Program-made: the position numbers and the translations under genes
In this document: piece after piece, positions 9,366-18,890 of the stretch
Layout of the letters: the number at the start of each line of letters is the position of its first letter
How positions within the stretch are numbered: the first letter of the stretch is position 1
Source: Marinobacterium sp. xm-d-530
GTDB lineage: Bacteria; Pseudomonadota; Gammaproteobacteria; Pseudomonadales; Balneatricaceae
DNA length: 64,000 nucleotides
Assembly (NCBI RefSeq): GCF_013283365.1
Contig: NZ_WBYM01000001.1
Span: 434,001 to 498,000, forward strand
Direction: 5' to 3'
The notes under the pieces: generated by a model
What the model saw: the letters and a program-made list of their open reading frames with translations, nothing else
Told to the model about the DNA's origin: nothing
Database searches by the model: none

Positions 9366-10699
9366 TAACGGTAGACCTCAATAGTTTCTAAAAAGTTACG
9401 ATCAACAGAGTAGGAAGCATACCCTTGATCGACCCTTCTGAGTAGAACTAACTTATTGTCTGCCACCTCGATCAAACGCCCCTCAATAAAGCGCCCGAAG
9501 TGGGTGTAGAGACGAATCTGATACTGTAGATAGTCATCCAGCTCATCAAAGCTAGCAGGATAGAACTGCTTAGAATCCTCAAGCTTTTGCACTTCGCGAC
9601 TGGAGAGAATCTTCTCCTTGAGCTGCTCAACATTGACCAATCCCTCCTCCTGAGGGGTTAACTGTTCAGCCTGCTCCGCATCTGGCAACAGGGACTCCCA
9701 ATCCAATCCCGCTAAATCAAGCCCCACCGAGTTGATGCGCAAAGAGGGATTCAAGCGTTCAGCTAAGACGTGGGGGGCGTTCATCAATACGAACAGCTCA
9801 CTGCCCATACCGCCTGCGGGTGAGATGCCCAAATCAACACTTGAGCCCGGAGCAATAGCCTGCTCATAGGCATTCCAAAGCCGCTCTGGTACCTGCATAC
9901 CCAACTGTGTAGCCTGAGCTTTTAACAGATCGGCATGCACCAAGCGGTACTCCGCCTCGGTTACATCAGTCTGTTCAGCACAGTAGGTATCGCGGCGAGC
10001 ATTAAATCCAAGGTCTTGGTAGGCAAACTGAAAACGCTGGACTCGCGGACTGGCCGCCAACAAGGTCTGTGGTGCAAGGTATCCAGGTGTAAAACTAACC
10101 TCCAACACCAATCGTTGCGAGGCGATCCCCAACAGCTGAATCTGACTACCCAAGACTAGACGTCCATTATCGTTATCTGGGTCTAAGCGAATGTTAAGAT
10201 CCGCCTGAATTTCGGGGTATCCCATATCTCGCAACACAGGCAGAGAGAATTCACGTACATCGCCACAACCCAGTGCCGCGATGTTGACCAACCCTTTGCT
10301 CGCAGCAGCACTCTGGTTCGCAAGAGCCGTCTCCATAAAATCGGATGCCAGATCCATTCTTAACTTATCGATTTTGATGGCCAAGAAACTGGGCCAGTCA
10401 GAAGCACTGCTGACAGGAGAGGGCTGCAGGAAGAAGAGCGGCGCGTCCGCTCGAATACTGATATTGGCCACTTTAATGGCAGACTCATAACCGAAGGGAG
10501 CCGCCTGCAGCGACTCAATACGGACTTCACCGCGTGGATCCAGAACCAATTGCTCATAGCGCACACGATAGCCAGGCAGCAGAACCGTCAAGGTATCATC
10601 GATATAGGCTTTAGCTTTGTACCAGACATAGGCATAACCGCCCCCACCGACCAGCAGCGTCGCTATCAATAACAGTAGAACGGTTTTAAACCAACGCAA
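9365..10699 (-). CDS. Membrane-anchored hypothetical protein
   Basis: This 444-residue protein has a single N-terminal membrane segment (MRWFKTVLLLLIATLLVGGGG, continuing to about residue 25). The rest is a soluble, probably periplasmic domain. The first 150 residues (LLPGYRVRYEQLVLDPRGEVRIESL and following) resemble the start of AsmA-like or DUF945-like envelope proteins, but I cannot assign a family securely. A Glu/Gln-rich segment (residues about 345-375) precedes a C-terminal strand-rich part. It overlaps the xerD start by one base, so it is likely co-transcribed with xerD-dsbC. Confidence 0.65.
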   Translation of the reverse strand: MRWFKTVLLLLIATLLVGGGGYAYVWYKAKAYIDDTLTVLLPGYRVRYEQLVLDPRGEVRIESLQAAPFGYESAIKVANISIRADAPLFFLQPSPVSSASDWPSFLAIKIDKLRMDLASDFMETALANQSAAASKGLVNIAALGCGDVREFSLPVLRDMGYPEIQADLNIRLDPDNDNGRLVLGSQIQLLGIASQRLVLEVSFTPGYLAPQTLLAASPRVQRFQFAYQDLGFNARRDTYCAEQTDVTEAEYRLVHADLLKAQATQLGMQVPERLWNAYEQAIAPGSSVDLGISPAGGMGSELFVLMNAPHVLAERLNPSLRINSVGLDLAGLDWESLLPDAEQAEQLTPQEEGLVNVEQLKEKILSSREVQKLEDSKQFYPASFDELDDYLQYQIRLYTHFGRFIEGRLIEVADNKLVLLRRVDQGYASYSVDRNFLETIEVYR

Positions 10700-10763
10700 A
10701 GGATTCCCCCAACAGTCATCACTTCATACTAGACCACTATTTGAAATAGGAGAAATTTGAGCA

Positions 10764-10791
10764 ATAAAAAAGGCGACACATGGCCGCCTTT
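10764..10791 (-). terminator. Terminator of the rpsP-rplS operon
   Basis: A seven-pair stem AAAGGCG / CGCCTTT with a nine-base loop is followed on the minus strand by a run of six to eight Ts. It lies 35 bases downstream of rplS. Confidence 0.85.
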
Positions 10792-10825
10792 CTTAATCGA
10801 GATCAACTCAGTTAATAAAATTAAC

Positions 10826-11182
10826 TTAGTTAAGCTTCTCTTTGATACGTGCAGACTTACCGCTACGCTCACGTAGGTAGTAAAGTTTCGCCTGACGAAC
10901 GTCACCACGACGCTTAACTTCGATCGCTTCAACCGCTGGGCTGTAAGTCTGGAAAGTACGCTCCACACCCACACCGTGAGAGATTTTACGTACAGTGAAA
11001 GCAGAGTTTAGGCCGCGGTTACGCTTACCTAGAACTACACCTTCGAACGCCTGTAGACGGCTACGGTTGCCCTCTACTACACGTACTTGAACTACTACAG
11101 TGTCACCTGGGCCGAAGTTTGGTACTTCTTTACCAGTTTGTTCAGCTTCGATCTGCTGAATGATTAAGTTTTTGCTGCTCAT
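10826..11182 (-). CDS. rplS: 50S ribosomal protein L19
   Basis: L19 is a 118-residue ribosomal protein located at the 30S/50S interface. Diagnostic segments are [46 protein letters not shown] and the C-terminal [21 protein letters not shown]-like run. It is the last gene of the conserved rpsP-rimM-trmD-rplS operon. A strong intrinsic terminator follows. Confidence 0.97.
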   Translation of the reverse strand: MSSKNLIIQQIEAEQTGKEVPNFGPGDTVVVQVRVVEGNRSRLQAFEGVVLGKRNRGLNSAFTVRKISHGVGVERTFQTYSPAVEAIEVKRRGDVRQAKLYYLRERSGKSARIKEKLN

Positions 11183-11210
11183 CGCTCGCTCCTAACTTTT
11201 CAACTGCGGA

Positions 11211-11951
11211 CTACTTTTTAGTCTCGCCGATGTATTCGTTTAACAACGTTTGCTGTTCTGGGTCCAAATCGATCTTCTCTAGCAGATCAGGGCGACGCTC
11301 ATAGGTCCTTCCTAATTGCTGTTTTAGGCGCCATTTGCGTATCTCTGCGTGATTTCCACTCATCAATACCGACGGTACGCCAACGCCATCTAACTGTTCT
11401 GGTCGTGTGTAGTGTGGACAATCAAGCAATCCTTCCGAGAAGGAGTCCTCTTCAGCAGAGGCTTGGTCACCCAATACACCAGGCACCATTCTTGATATCG
11501 CATCGACCATCACCATGGCTGGGAGCTCACCACCACTCAGGACAAAATCACCGAGTGACCACTCTTCATCCACTTCCGCTTCGATCAGGCGTTCATCAAC
11601 CCCTTCGTAGCGACCGCAGACAAAGATCAAACTCTCTGCCGTGGCCAGTTCTGTCACACCTTGTTGATCTAAGCGTCTGCCTTGTGGCGACAGATAGATC
11701 ACTTTAGCCTGACTGGGTGCTGCCGCTTTCGCCGCCGCTATCGCATCTCTCAATGGCTGAACCTTCATCAACATCCCAGGACCACCACCAAAGGGGCGAT
11801 CATCGACGGTGCGATGTTTGTCGTGAGTAAAATCTCTTGGATTCCAACTCTCGACTTGGATCAGTCCGTTTTTAACTGCTCTGCCTGTAACACCAAAACG
11901 GCTAACCGCCTCAAGCATTTCAGGGAACAGCGATACGATCCCAAACCACAC
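11211..11951 (-). CDS. trmD: tRNA (guanine37-N1)-methyltransferase
   Basis: TrmD uses S-adenosylmethionine to make m1G37 in tRNAs that read CNN codons and prevents +1 frameshifting. The SPOUT trefoil-knot motifs are present: [28 protein letters not shown] and [26 protein letters not shown] lies in the N-terminal half. Length is 246 residues. It lies three bases downstream of rimM and 28 bases before rplS, and is clearly in the same operon. Confidence 0.97.
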   Translation of the reverse strand: MWFGIVSLFPEMLEAVSRFGVTGRAVKNGLIQVESWNPRDFTHDKHRTVDDRPFGGGPGMLMKVQPLRDAIAAAKAAAPSQAKVIYLSPQGRRLDQQGVTELATAESLIFVCGRYEGVDERLIEAEVDEEWSLGDFVLSGGELPAMVMVDAISRMVPGVLGDQASAEEDSFSEGLLDCPHYTRPEQLDGVGVPSVLMSGNHAEIRKWRLKQQLGRTYERRPDLLEKIDLDPEQQTLLNEYIGETKK

Positions 11952-11954
11952 AAC

Positions 11955-12488
11955 TTAGAACTCTGGGTCCCAATCGACCCGCATTGTTCCAGCGTTTAAA
12001 TCAATTTGTTTGATCACCTGATCCGGTACATATGGGATCAATCGTGTCTCACGATCAACGCTCTCGTCTGTACCTTTAACAACCAACACATCATTTGCGC
12101 CGGTCTCTATTAGGTGATCTACCCGACCCAACAATTCGCCGGATTCGGTATAAACCAATAATGTCTCTAATTGACTCCAGTAGTACTCACCGTCATCCAA
12201 CACTGGTAGAACCGAGCGTGGTACTGCAATCTCCGCTTCACAATATTGGCGGGCTGCTTCGGGTGAATCTATAGAGTCCAATTTTGCGATTAAACCCTTA
12301 CCCTGTTTTTTAGCGCTGGTTACCTTAACCGGTACCCATTCACCTTGTTGTTTTACCAACCAGGGGCGATAGCTGAGGATATTCTCCATCGAATCAGTGT
12401 ATGAGTAGACTTTAATCCAACCCTGTACACCGAAAGGTGAGTTGAAGCGTCCAAGAACTACGTAGTCCTCTGCTGCAATCTCTGCCAC
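11955..12488 (-). CDS. rimM: 16S rRNA maturation protein RimM
   Basis: RimM assists 30S head assembly by binding S19. The N-terminal beta-barrel is recognisable by VLGRFNSPFGVQGWIKVYSYTD, and the PRC-barrel by YYWSQLETLLVYTESGELLGRV and GANDVLVVKG. The protein ends in LIPYVPDQVIKQIDLNAGTM, a conserved tail. Length is 177 residues. It lies between rpsP and trmD as in most proteobacteria. Confidence 0.96.
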   Translation of the reverse strand: MAEIAAEDYVVLGRFNSPFGVQGWIKVYSYTDSMENILSYRPWLVKQQGEWVPVKVTSAKKQGKGLIAKLDSIDSPEAARQYCEAEIAVPRSVLPVLDDGEYYWSQLETLLVYTESGELLGRVDHLIETGANDVLVVKGTDESVDRETRLIPYVPDQVIKQIDLNAGTMRVDWDPEF

Positions 12489-12508
12489 TGCTATCAGGCC
12501 TTAATCAA

Positions 12509-12757
12509 TTACTTAGCTTTACGTGCTTCTTTAACCAGTGTGCTAACACGTTCGCTCATTTGAGCGCCCTTGCTAACCCAGTACTCTACGCGCTCTAGAT
12601 CAAGACGTAGACGCTCTTCCTGGCCGCGAGCAACCGGATTGAAGAAACCAACACGCTCAATAAAGCGGCTGTCACGCGCAAAACGAGAGTCTGCGACATG
12701 AATGTGATAGAACGGACGCTTTTTAGCGCCACCACGGGACAAACGAATAGTGACCAT
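12509..12757 (-). CDS. rpsP: 30S ribosomal protein S16
   Basis: S16 is an 82-residue 30S assembly protein. The opening [18 protein letters not shown], then [21 protein letters not shown] and the [12 protein letters not shown] stretch are the family signature. It is the first gene of the rpsP-rimM-trmD-rplS operon. The promoter should lie in the gap before ffh. Confidence 0.97.
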   Translation of the reverse strand: MVTIRLSRGGAKKRPFYHIHVADSRFARDSRFIERVGFFNPVARGQEERLRLDLERVEYWVSKGAQMSERVSTLVKEARKAK

Positions 12758-12861
12758 TAAGGACCCCTTTATTTCGCGGATGGGTTTTGAGATCGCCCAT
12801 CATTGTTGTTTCTTCACCAATCCCAGCAAATCGCCCAGACAGATGAAGGCCAAATTAAATA

Positions 12862-12891
12862 GGGCGCAGATTCTACGTGAATACTGCGCCC
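12862..12891 (-). terminator. Hairpin after ffh (likely terminator)
   Basis: The stem GGGCGCAG / CTGCGCCC is extended by ATTC / GAAT around a small loop. On the minus strand it is followed by the weak U-tract TATTTAATTT. It lies 34 bases downstream of ffh and ahead of the rpsP promoter region. Confidence 0.65.
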
Positions 12892-12925
12892 ATTAAAAGC
12901 TATTTTTTGATCAGAGTTTGATCAA

Positions 12926-14308
12926 TTACATACGTGGGAAACCACCAGGACCGCCCATACCCGGTGGCATCATCCCTTTCATGCCACGCGCCAGTTTCGC
13001 CATACCCGATTTAGAACCAAACTTCTTCATCATCTTAGCCATCTGCTTGTGCTGTTTAAGCAGGCGATTGATCTCTTGGATGTTGGTACCCGAACCAGCT
13101 GCAATACGACGTTTACGCGAGCCGCTGATAATATCTGGGTTGCGACGCTCTTTAGCCGTCATCGAGTCGATGATCACGGCAAACTTCTTCATGCCCTGCT
13201 CAGCCTGAGCCGTTTGTGCCGCTTGGATCATCTGCCCCATACCCGGCATCTTCTCCATCATCGACATCATACCGCCCATGTTGTTCATCTGATTGATCTG
13301 ATCACGGAAGTCTTCTAGATCAAAGCCTTTACCTTTGCTGACCTTCTTCGCCAGCTTTTCCGCTTTATCCTTATCAATCTTGCGCTCAGCTTCCTCAATT
13401 AAGGAGAGCACATCACCCATACCCAAAATACGCGAAGCAACACGATCAGGGTGGAAAGGCTCAAGGGCATCGACCTTCTCACCAACACCTAGGAACTTAA
13501 TAGGCTTGCCAGTAATGTGGCGTACCGACAGAGCCGCACCGCCTCGGGCATCACCATCGGTCTTAGTCAGAATCACACCGGTAAGAGGCAAGACTTCATT
13601 AAAGGCTTTTGCAGTATTCGCTGCATCTTGACCCGTCATAGAGTCAACGACGAACAGCGTCTCGACCGGATTAACCGCTGCATGCAGCTCTTTAATCTCA
13701 GCCATCATGGCATCATCAACCGCTAGACGACCCGCGGTATCGACAATGACAACATCATGGTGCTGAATTTTTGCATGCGCCGTCGCGCCATTAACGATAT
13801 CGATCGGCTTCTGTTCAATAGTCGACGGGAAGAACTCGACATCCACCTCGCCGGCCAGAGTCTCTAGCTGACGAATAGCTGCTGGACGGTAGACGTCAGC
13901 TGATACGACCAACACCTTCTTCTTTTCACGCTCACGGAGGAAACGCGCCAGCTTTGCAACCGAGGTGGTTTTACCCGCACCCTGCAGACCGGCCATCATC
14001 ACCACAGCAGGTGGCGTTGCCGCAAGGTTAAGCTGCTCGTTCGCTTCACCCATCACGCGAACCAACTCTTCGTTAACGATCTTAACGAAAACCTGACCAG
14101 GACTTAGGCTCTTAGAAACTTCTTGTCCAACCGCACGCTCTTTGACCGCGTTTACAAACTCTTTAACCACCGGCAGGGCAACATCAGCCTCAAGAAGCGC
14201 CATACGTACTTCACGCAGCGTATCCTTAATATTGTCTTCGGTCAGTTTCGCGCGTCCTGTAACGGAGCGAAGCGTGCCAGTTAAGCGTTCTTGAAGATTT
14301 GCAAACAT
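12926..14308 (-). CDS. ffh: Signal recognition particle protein Ffh
   Basis: Ffh binds 4.5S RNA and nascent signal sequences and docks ribosomes to FtsY. The NG domain shows GLQGAGKTTSVAKLA (P-loop), VSADVYRPAAIRQL, VDTAGRLAVDD and LTKTDGDARGGAALS. The M domain is methionine-rich and ends in GMKGMMPPGMGGPGGF. The ATG at 14308 is preferred because GAGGAAT lies six bases before it and MFANLQERL is the common start. The divergent ypjD-like gene begins 162 bases away. Confidence 0.97.
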   Translation of the reverse strand: MFANLQERLTGTLRSVTGRAKLTEDNIKDTLREVRMALLEADVALPVVKEFVNAVKERAVGQEVSKSLSPGQVFVKIVNEELVRVMGEANEQLNLAATPPAVVMMAGLQGAGKTTSVAKLARFLREREKKKVLVVSADVYRPAAIRQLETLAGEVDVEFFPSTIEQKPIDIVNGATAHAKIQHHDVVIVDTAGRLAVDDAMMAEIKELHAAVNPVETLFVVDSMTGQDAANTAKAFNEVLPLTGVILTKTDGDARGGAALSVRHITGKPIKFLGVGEKVDALEPFHPDRVASRILGMGDVLSLIEEAERKIDKDKAEKLAKKVSKGKGFDLEDFRDQINQMNNMGGMMSMMEKMPGMGQMIQAAQTAQAEQGMKKFAVIIDSMTAKERRNPDIISGSRKRRIAAGSGTNIQEINRLLKQHKQMAKMMKKFGSKSGMAKLARGMKGMMPPGMGGPGGFPRM

Positions 14309-14469
14309 TCTATTCCTCATTGTGCGGGTCTAATGGGTCGTTTCGATATCGAGATATCCCGCCAAATTTGCGCCGTAGTATAGCGCAGGGACAGGCTGAC
14401 TGTATATTTCGCATCCCAGCAATTTGTGCCACACTTGTGGAATTAGGTTTACACAGTCCGGAGTTTTGG

Positions 14470-15264
14470 ATGCTATCGCTATTTACCCTTGCCGCCATTG
14501 GCCTCTATCTGATTGCCAGCCAGTGGCAAATGAAGCAGTTCGCGACTCAACAAGGCGGACCGCGCAACCGCATACAGGCTTTTGGTTTCATCGCCGTCAT
14601 TTTTCAACTGATCGCGACTTTACAGATCATTTCGGGCGGATTTGGCTTAAACCTCAGCTTCTTTGTTGCCGGCTCGATGATCTCGATCGCCGTGGTCGTT
14701 CTTCTGCTATTGGGTAGCCTACGTCATAAGCTCGACAATCTGTTTATGTGGGTCTTTCCAATGGCCGCCATCACTCTGGCTCTGGCCTATGCTTTCCCTG
14801 GCGAAGGGACCAAATCAAGCTACAGCGCTGGACTGCTAAGCCACATTCTGTTGTCTATTATCTCCTACAGCCTGTTCACGCTTGCCGCACTGCAAGCTCT
14901 GTTGCTCTCTAAGCAGGAGCATGCTCTGAAAAGCCATAAGACCAGAGGCTTACTGAATACCCTGCCACCACTGCAGGTGATGGAGAACCTACTGTTTGAT
15001 TTGATTACTGCGGGTCAGGTGGTACTGACGCTGGCGTTGATAACGGGTTACGTCTACACCGATGATCTGTTTGCACAACACCTCGCTCACAAAACGCTAC
15101 TATCCCTTAGCGCCTGGGTTGTCTTCACTATTCTGCTAACAGGACGTGCGATGTTTGGCTGGCGTAGCCGCACGGCTCTGCGCTGGACACTCAGCGGTTT
15201 TGTCTTGCTGATGCTCGGCTTCTTTGGTTCAAAGGCCGTTCTAGAGCTAATACTTGGGGCTTAA
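14470..15264 (+). CDS. ypjD: YpjD/CcsA-like inner membrane protein
   Basis: This 264-residue integral membrane protein belongs to the cytochrome c assembly (CcsA/HemX-like) family and is usually called YpjD or CorE when it lies next to ffh and a CorB-like gene. About eight hydrophobic segments are visible, starting MLSLFTLAAIGLYLIAS. The typical SYSLFTLAALQALLLSKQE stretch and the conserved PPLQVMENLLFDLITAG are present. The ATG at 14470 has CCGGAG just upstream. Known relatives influence Mg2+/Co2+ resistance together with CorB/CorC proteins. That role is inferred here from family and neighbourhood. Confidence 0.85.
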   Translation: MLSLFTLAAIGLYLIASQWQMKQFATQQGGPRNRIQAFGFIAVIFQLIATLQIISGGFGLNLSFFVAGSMISIAVVVLLLLGSLRHKLDNLFMWVFPMAAITLALAYAFPGEGTKSSYSAGLLSHILLSIISYSLFTLAALQALLLSKQEHALKSHKTRGLLNTLPPLQVMENLLFDLITAGQVVLTLALITGYVYTDDLFAQHLAHKTLLSLSAWVVFTILLTGRAMFGWRSRTALRWTLSGFVLLMLGFFGSKAVLELILGA

Positions 15265-15329
15265 TTGGGTTGACACCCACGCCCCATCTACACAAAATGA
15301 GCTTCCGTTAACAATATAGGCATTTCCCC

Positions 15330-16607
15330 TTGGAAGACGCGTCGATAAGCTCGCTCTCAATTCTTCTGTTTATTCTGATCCTCTGTTCTGCATTTTTCTC
15401 TAGTTCAGAAACTGGCATGATGTCGCTCAATCGCTACCGTTTGAAGCATTTAGCGAAGAATAACCACCTAGGTGCACGCAAAGCCGCCAAACTACTAGAT
15501 CGCCCAGATCGTCTGATCGGCCTGATTTTGATAGGCAATAACTTCGTCAACATTCTCGCATCAGCCATCGCGACCGTCATTGCTGTTCGAATTTGGGGCG
15601 ATGCAGGTATCGCCATTGCGACCGGTGCCTTGACGCTGGTCGTGCTGATTTTTGCGGAAGTGACGCCTAAGACACTGGCAGCCATGTATCCAGAGAAGGT
15701 GGCTTTTCCGGCCTCCTATGTTTTAGTACTGCTACTTAAAGTGTTTTACCCCTTAGTGTTTGCCGTCAACCTCATTACCAATGGGATTTTCCGCCTACTC
15801 GGTATCAAGACGACCGGGGAAGATGCCCATAACCTCAGCACCGAAGAGTTACGCACCATCGTGAACGAGTCAGGCGCTCTGATCCCTCAATCGAATCAAT
15901 CGATGCTTTTGGGAGTTCTAGAGCTTGGTGAAGTGACCGTTAATGACATCATCATTCCACGCAACGAGGTAGAGGGCATCGATCTGGACCATGAGATGGA
16001 CCAGATTCTTGAGCAGCTCTCTAAGACCAAACATACCCGCCTTCCGGTCTACCGTGGCGACATCAACCAGATCGTCGGCGTACTGCACATGCGCAATCTG
16101 GCCCAGTTGATTCAACAGGGCAAGGTCACCAAACCGGCCATTATGGCGGTGGTTCATGAGGCCTACTTTATTCCAGAGAGCACACCGCTGCAGACACAGC
16201 TCCTTAACTTTCAGAAAGAGAGCCGCCGCATCGGCGTCGTCGTTGATGAGTACGGTGATGTACAAGGCATTGTCACCCTGGAAGATATCTTAGAAGAGAT
16301 CGTCGGCGAACTCTCTAACGATCAATCCGATATCCATGAAGACATCCACCAACAGGAAGATGGCAGCTACTTTATCGATGGCTCGGCTTATATTCGTGAG
16401 ATCAATAAAGCACTGAATTGGGAGCTATCGACCGAAGGACCAAAAACGCTAAACGGTCTAATCACAGAACAGCTTGAATCTATTCCCGATGCTAACGTCT
16501 GTATCGAACTGAATGAGTACCGTTTAGAGACGCTACAAATCAGTGACAACCTGATTAAGACGGTTCGTGTCCAGCGTCTCGAGATCGAGAGTGACGCGGA
16601 GGAGTAG
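15330..16607 (+). CDS. corB: CorB-type CNNM/CBS-domain transporter
   Basis: This 425-residue protein has the DUF21/CNNM membrane domain (FSSSETGMMSLNRYRLKHL, LIGLILIGNNFVNILAS, FAEVTPKTLAA). Tandem CBS domains follow (IPRNEVEGIDLD, RRIGVVVDEYGDVQGIVTLEDILEEIVGE), and then the CorC_HlyC transport-associated domain. Such proteins are linked to magnesium/cobalt transport. Translation starts at TTG 15330. No better in-frame ATG fits the family length. The 3' end overlaps the convergent DUF1289 gene by 53 bases. Confidence 0.88.
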   Translation: MEDASISSLSILLFILILCSAFFSSSETGMMSLNRYRLKHLAKNNHLGARKAAKLLDRPDRLIGLILIGNNFVNILASAIATVIAVRIWGDAGIAIATGALTLVVLIFAEVTPKTLAAMYPEKVAFPASYVLVLLLKVFYPLVFAVNLITNGIFRLLGIKTTGEDAHNLSTEELRTIVNESGALIPQSNQSMLLGVLELGEVTVNDIIIPRNEVEGIDLDHEMDQILEQLSKTKHTRLPVYRGDINQIVGVLHMRNLAQLIQQGKVTKPAIMAVVHEAYFIPESTPLQTQLLNFQKESRRIGVVVDEYGDVQGIVTLEDILEEIVGELSNDQSDIHEDIHQQEDGSYFIDGSAYIREINKALNWELSTEGPKTLNGLITEQLESIPDANVCIELNEYRLETLQISDNLIKTVRVQRLEIESDAEE

Positions 16608-16773
16608 CCTCCCGCTCTCGAATCAACGCCCAGACTTCACGCTTCTTCTCGTTGGAGTAAGTACTCCAATAGGCGATCTCTAGACCTGAACGACGACAGG
16701 CAATACAGAGATCGTCCTCATCGAGAGCGCACACGCCCATGCAAGGATTGGGAATCGGTTTTTCTGAATCCAT
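16555..16773 (-). CDS. DUF1289 small Cys-rich protein
   Basis: This 72-residue protein has the DUF1289 signature: NPCMGVCALDEDDLCIACRR followed by E...W...S..EK..V. The four conserved cysteines suggest a metal or Fe-S site, but no activity is known. It is encoded convergently with corB, overlapping its last 53 bases, and its ATG overlaps the stop of the upstream Nudix gene. The two are probably co-translated. Confidence 0.85.
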   Translation of the reverse strand: MDSEKPIPNPCMGVCALDEDDLCIACRRSGLEIAYWSTYSNEKKREVWALIREREATPPRHSRSRDAGHEPS

Positions 16774-17381
16774 TAAGTTCGCTCTGGCCTCGGTCTGGTT
16801 TGAATCTGTGCATCAAAGGCACTGTTTAATAGCTCGGCAATGACCCAGGCGGTTAGCCCCCAGATCTCATAGCCTTGATAATCCCATGCTGGTGCATATC
16901 GAGTCCTACCGGATAGATCCATGAACTGATCAAATCGCGCGCGGCCCGGCTCCATAAAGAAGCTCAACGGTACTCGAAAAACGGCTTCGATCTCATCGGG
17001 ATTAGGTTGCTCGACCACCGTATGCGGCACAACACCGACCCAGGGAACCACTTTGAGGCGATGCTTAGAGAGCACATCACTTAAAGCGCCCAAGGGCCTA
17101 ACCTGTGAGGGTTCAATACCCAGCTCTTCATGGGTCTCACGCAAAGCCGTAGCAAGAATATCCTGATCCTCAGGATCTCTGCGACCGCCTGGAAAAGCCA
17201 CCTCACCAGCATGACTCGACAGCCTGCTGTGCCGCAAGGTCAGTATCACCTCTGGTACCGCTAGATCGGTGATTAGCATCATCACACCCGCCTGCTGATC
17301 AGACGAATAGTGGTCAGATAGCTGCCAAGGCTTGTAGTGAGTCAGGGTTTGCTCTATTTTCGAAATCATTAGTTTAATCAT
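16773..17381 (-). CDS. nudL: Nudix hydrolase, CoA-pyrophosphatase-like
   Basis: This 202-residue Nudix protein resembles NudL/YeaB coenzyme A pyrophosphatases. The Nudix box is intact (GGRRDPEDQDILATALRETH followed by EELG), preceded by LTLRHSRLSSHAGEVAFPGG, which is the extended motif of the CoA-specific group. The C-terminal part has WGLTAWVIAELL. Start choice is uncertain: M1 at 17381 or M5 at 17369, neither with a clear ribosome-binding site. It is followed without a gap by the DUF1289 gene. Confidence 0.85.
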   Translation of the reverse strand: MIKLMISKIEQTLTHYKPWQLSDHYSSDQQAGVMMLITDLAVPEVILTLRHSRLSSHAGEVAFPGGRRDPEDQDILATALRETHEELGIEPSQVRPLGALSDVLSKHRLKVVPWVGVVPHTVVEQPNPDEIEAVFRVPLSFFMEPGRARFDQFMDLSGRTRYAPAWDYQGYEIWGLTAWVIAELLNSAFDAQIQTRPRPERT

Positions 17382-17422
17382 ACACCGAATAGAAGAAAGC
17401 TACGCAAAAGATAGGAGATTCG

Positions 17423-18004
17423 ATGAAGTTCTGCAGCGAGTGTGCCACACCAGTTGAATGGACCATTCCAGAGGGTGACCACCTTCCCAGACACGTCTGC
17501 CCCAACTGCGAGACGATCTTCTACTCCAACCCCAGAATCATCGCCGGCTGCCTACCCATCTGGGAAGACAAAGTGTTGATGTGTCGTCGCAACATCGAAC
17601 CACGCAAAAACTATTGGACCCTACCGGCAGGCTTTATGGAGAATGGTGAGACGACTGAACAGGGTGCCATGCGTGAGACTTGGGAGGAGGCTGAAGCGGA
17701 AGTCGATATTATCTCGCTCTACACTCATACCTCCATTGTGCATGTGAATCAGCTGCAGCTATTCTTCCTAGCCAAGATGCGCACCCCAAGCTTTTCAACG
17801 ACGTCAGAATCCAATGAGGTCGCACTGTTTAGCGAAGATGAGATCCCCTGGGATGAGATCGCCTTCCCAACGGTCAGCAACGCACTTCGTCTGTTCTTTA
17901 AAGAGAGAAACTCCGGCGGGCCGTTTAACTTCCACAGAATCAGTATCGATCGCCACAACGAGCAGAACAATGCATCGACCACCCAACATGAGATTCACAT
18001 TTAA
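17423..18004 (+). CDS. Zinc-ribbon Nudix hydrolase
   Basis: This 193-residue protein has an N-terminal zinc ribbon (CSECATPVEW...CPNCETIFY) and a Nudix domain with the box GFMENGETTEQGAMRETW followed by EEAEAEV. The arrangement is shared with NudC-type enzymes and with a COG1051 group that often acts on ADP-ribose or NAD-derived nucleotides. The substrate cannot be fixed. It overlaps the following winged-helix gene by one base (TAATG), indicating an operon. AGGAG lies seven bases before the ATG. Confidence 0.85.
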   Translation: MKFCSECATPVEWTIPEGDHLPRHVCPNCETIFYSNPRIIAGCLPIWEDKVLMCRRNIEPRKNYWTLPAGFMENGETTEQGAMRETWEEAEAEVDIISLYTHTSIVHVNQLQLFFLAKMRTPSFSTTSESNEVALFSEDEIPWDEIAFPTVSNALRLFFKERNSGGPFNFHRISIDRHNEQNNASTTQHEIHI

Positions 18005-18321
18005 TGCCAGTGTTAAAAGAGAGCAAAGCGGCCAAAGCCTTCCAACGCAAACTGCTGATCGCTTGGTGTATTGATCAGCACCCAGGCAACCTCACCCACC
18101 TACAGAAACTCACGGGCATGCCAAGACGGACACTGCAGGATGCCATTAAAGATCTGGATGATCTGTCGATCGAGTGTTCATTTCAACAAACTGAAGGGGC
18201 TTTGAATAACCAGGGCGTCTACCGCATTGATCAGTGGGGCTGTATTGATCCAGACTGGGTTAACCAGAATATTGAATCAATCGCGGAATCCTTAGAGATA
18301 AAGCTTCAGCTCGACTACTGA
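18004..18321 (+). CDS. Winged-helix DNA-binding protein
   Basis: This 105-residue protein looks like a stand-alone winged helix. Residues 15-55 form a helix-turn-helix (LLIAWCIDQHPGNLTHLQKL then GMPRRTLQDAIKDLDDL), followed by two short strands (IECSFQQ, QGVYRIDQWG). It is translationally coupled to the zinc-ribbon Nudix gene, so it may regulate or partner with it. The last seven bases overlap the convergent marR gene. A specific function is unknown. Confidence 0.7.
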   Translation: MPVLKESKAAKAFQRKLLIAWCIDQHPGNLTHLQKLTGMPRRTLQDAIKDLDDLSIECSFQQTEGALNNQGVYRIDQWGCIDPDWVNQNIESIAESLEIKLQLDY

Positions 18322-18797
18322 TTCGCCGTCGCCGCCAAATCGAGAAGCGGCGAAGCGTCGATCGCCTCAGCATCCATCATCTGAGCAAGATCCTGCAGGG
18401 TATTAACGACCTGGAATCGCTTCGCTTCAGATAACTTAGAAAAGCGCTCTTCAAAACGCTCATGCAGAAGTGGTGGAACGGAACCAAGGGTAGAAGCACC
18501 CTCTTCGGTCAGACGCGCATTTACTTTACGCTTATCGGTCACTGAACGAACACGCACCGCTAAACCGCGCTGCTCTAAGCGGTTTAAAATAGTCGTTACC
18601 GTCGCCTGACTCAGTGAAACGCTTTCCGACAGCGTCTTAACAGTCACATCACCCAGATCCCCAATTGCACGCAACACCATTACCTGCGGAATGGTGAGGC
18701 CACAGCTCTTCGCAATACGCTTTGATTGAATATCCGTCGCACGAATAATCTTACGCAGAGCAATGAGTACATCTTGTGATTGCTGAATGTCTGTCAT
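18315..18797 (-). CDS. MarR-family regulator of the ABC importer
   Basis: This 160-residue MarR/winged-helix regulator has the recognition region KTLSESVSLSQATVTTILNR followed by LEQRGLAVRVRSVTDKRKV, the typical wing. The start at 18797 (MTDIQQSQDVL) has AGG seven bases upstream. The longer frame to 18881 adds residues not seen in the family. It is divergent from the proX-like gene, and palindromes in the shared promoter region are likely operators. By analogy with MarR-type regulators next to betaine transporters it may repress the importer, but this is inference from position. Confidence 0.85.
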   Translation of the reverse strand: MTDIQQSQDVLIALRKIIRATDIQSKRIAKSCGLTIPQVMVLRAIGDLGDVTVKTLSESVSLSQATVTTILNRLEQRGLAVRVRSVTDKRKVNARLTEEGASTLGSVPPLLHERFEERFSKLSEAKRFQVVNTLQDLAQMMDAEAIDASPLLDLAATANQ

Positions 18798-18890
18798 GTA
18801 AAGCCTGTCATTGAGATAAGTAGCACGATTAACAACCTGCTGAGCGGGCGCATTTATAGCCCATCCCCTTTTCATCATCAATCACTATTT

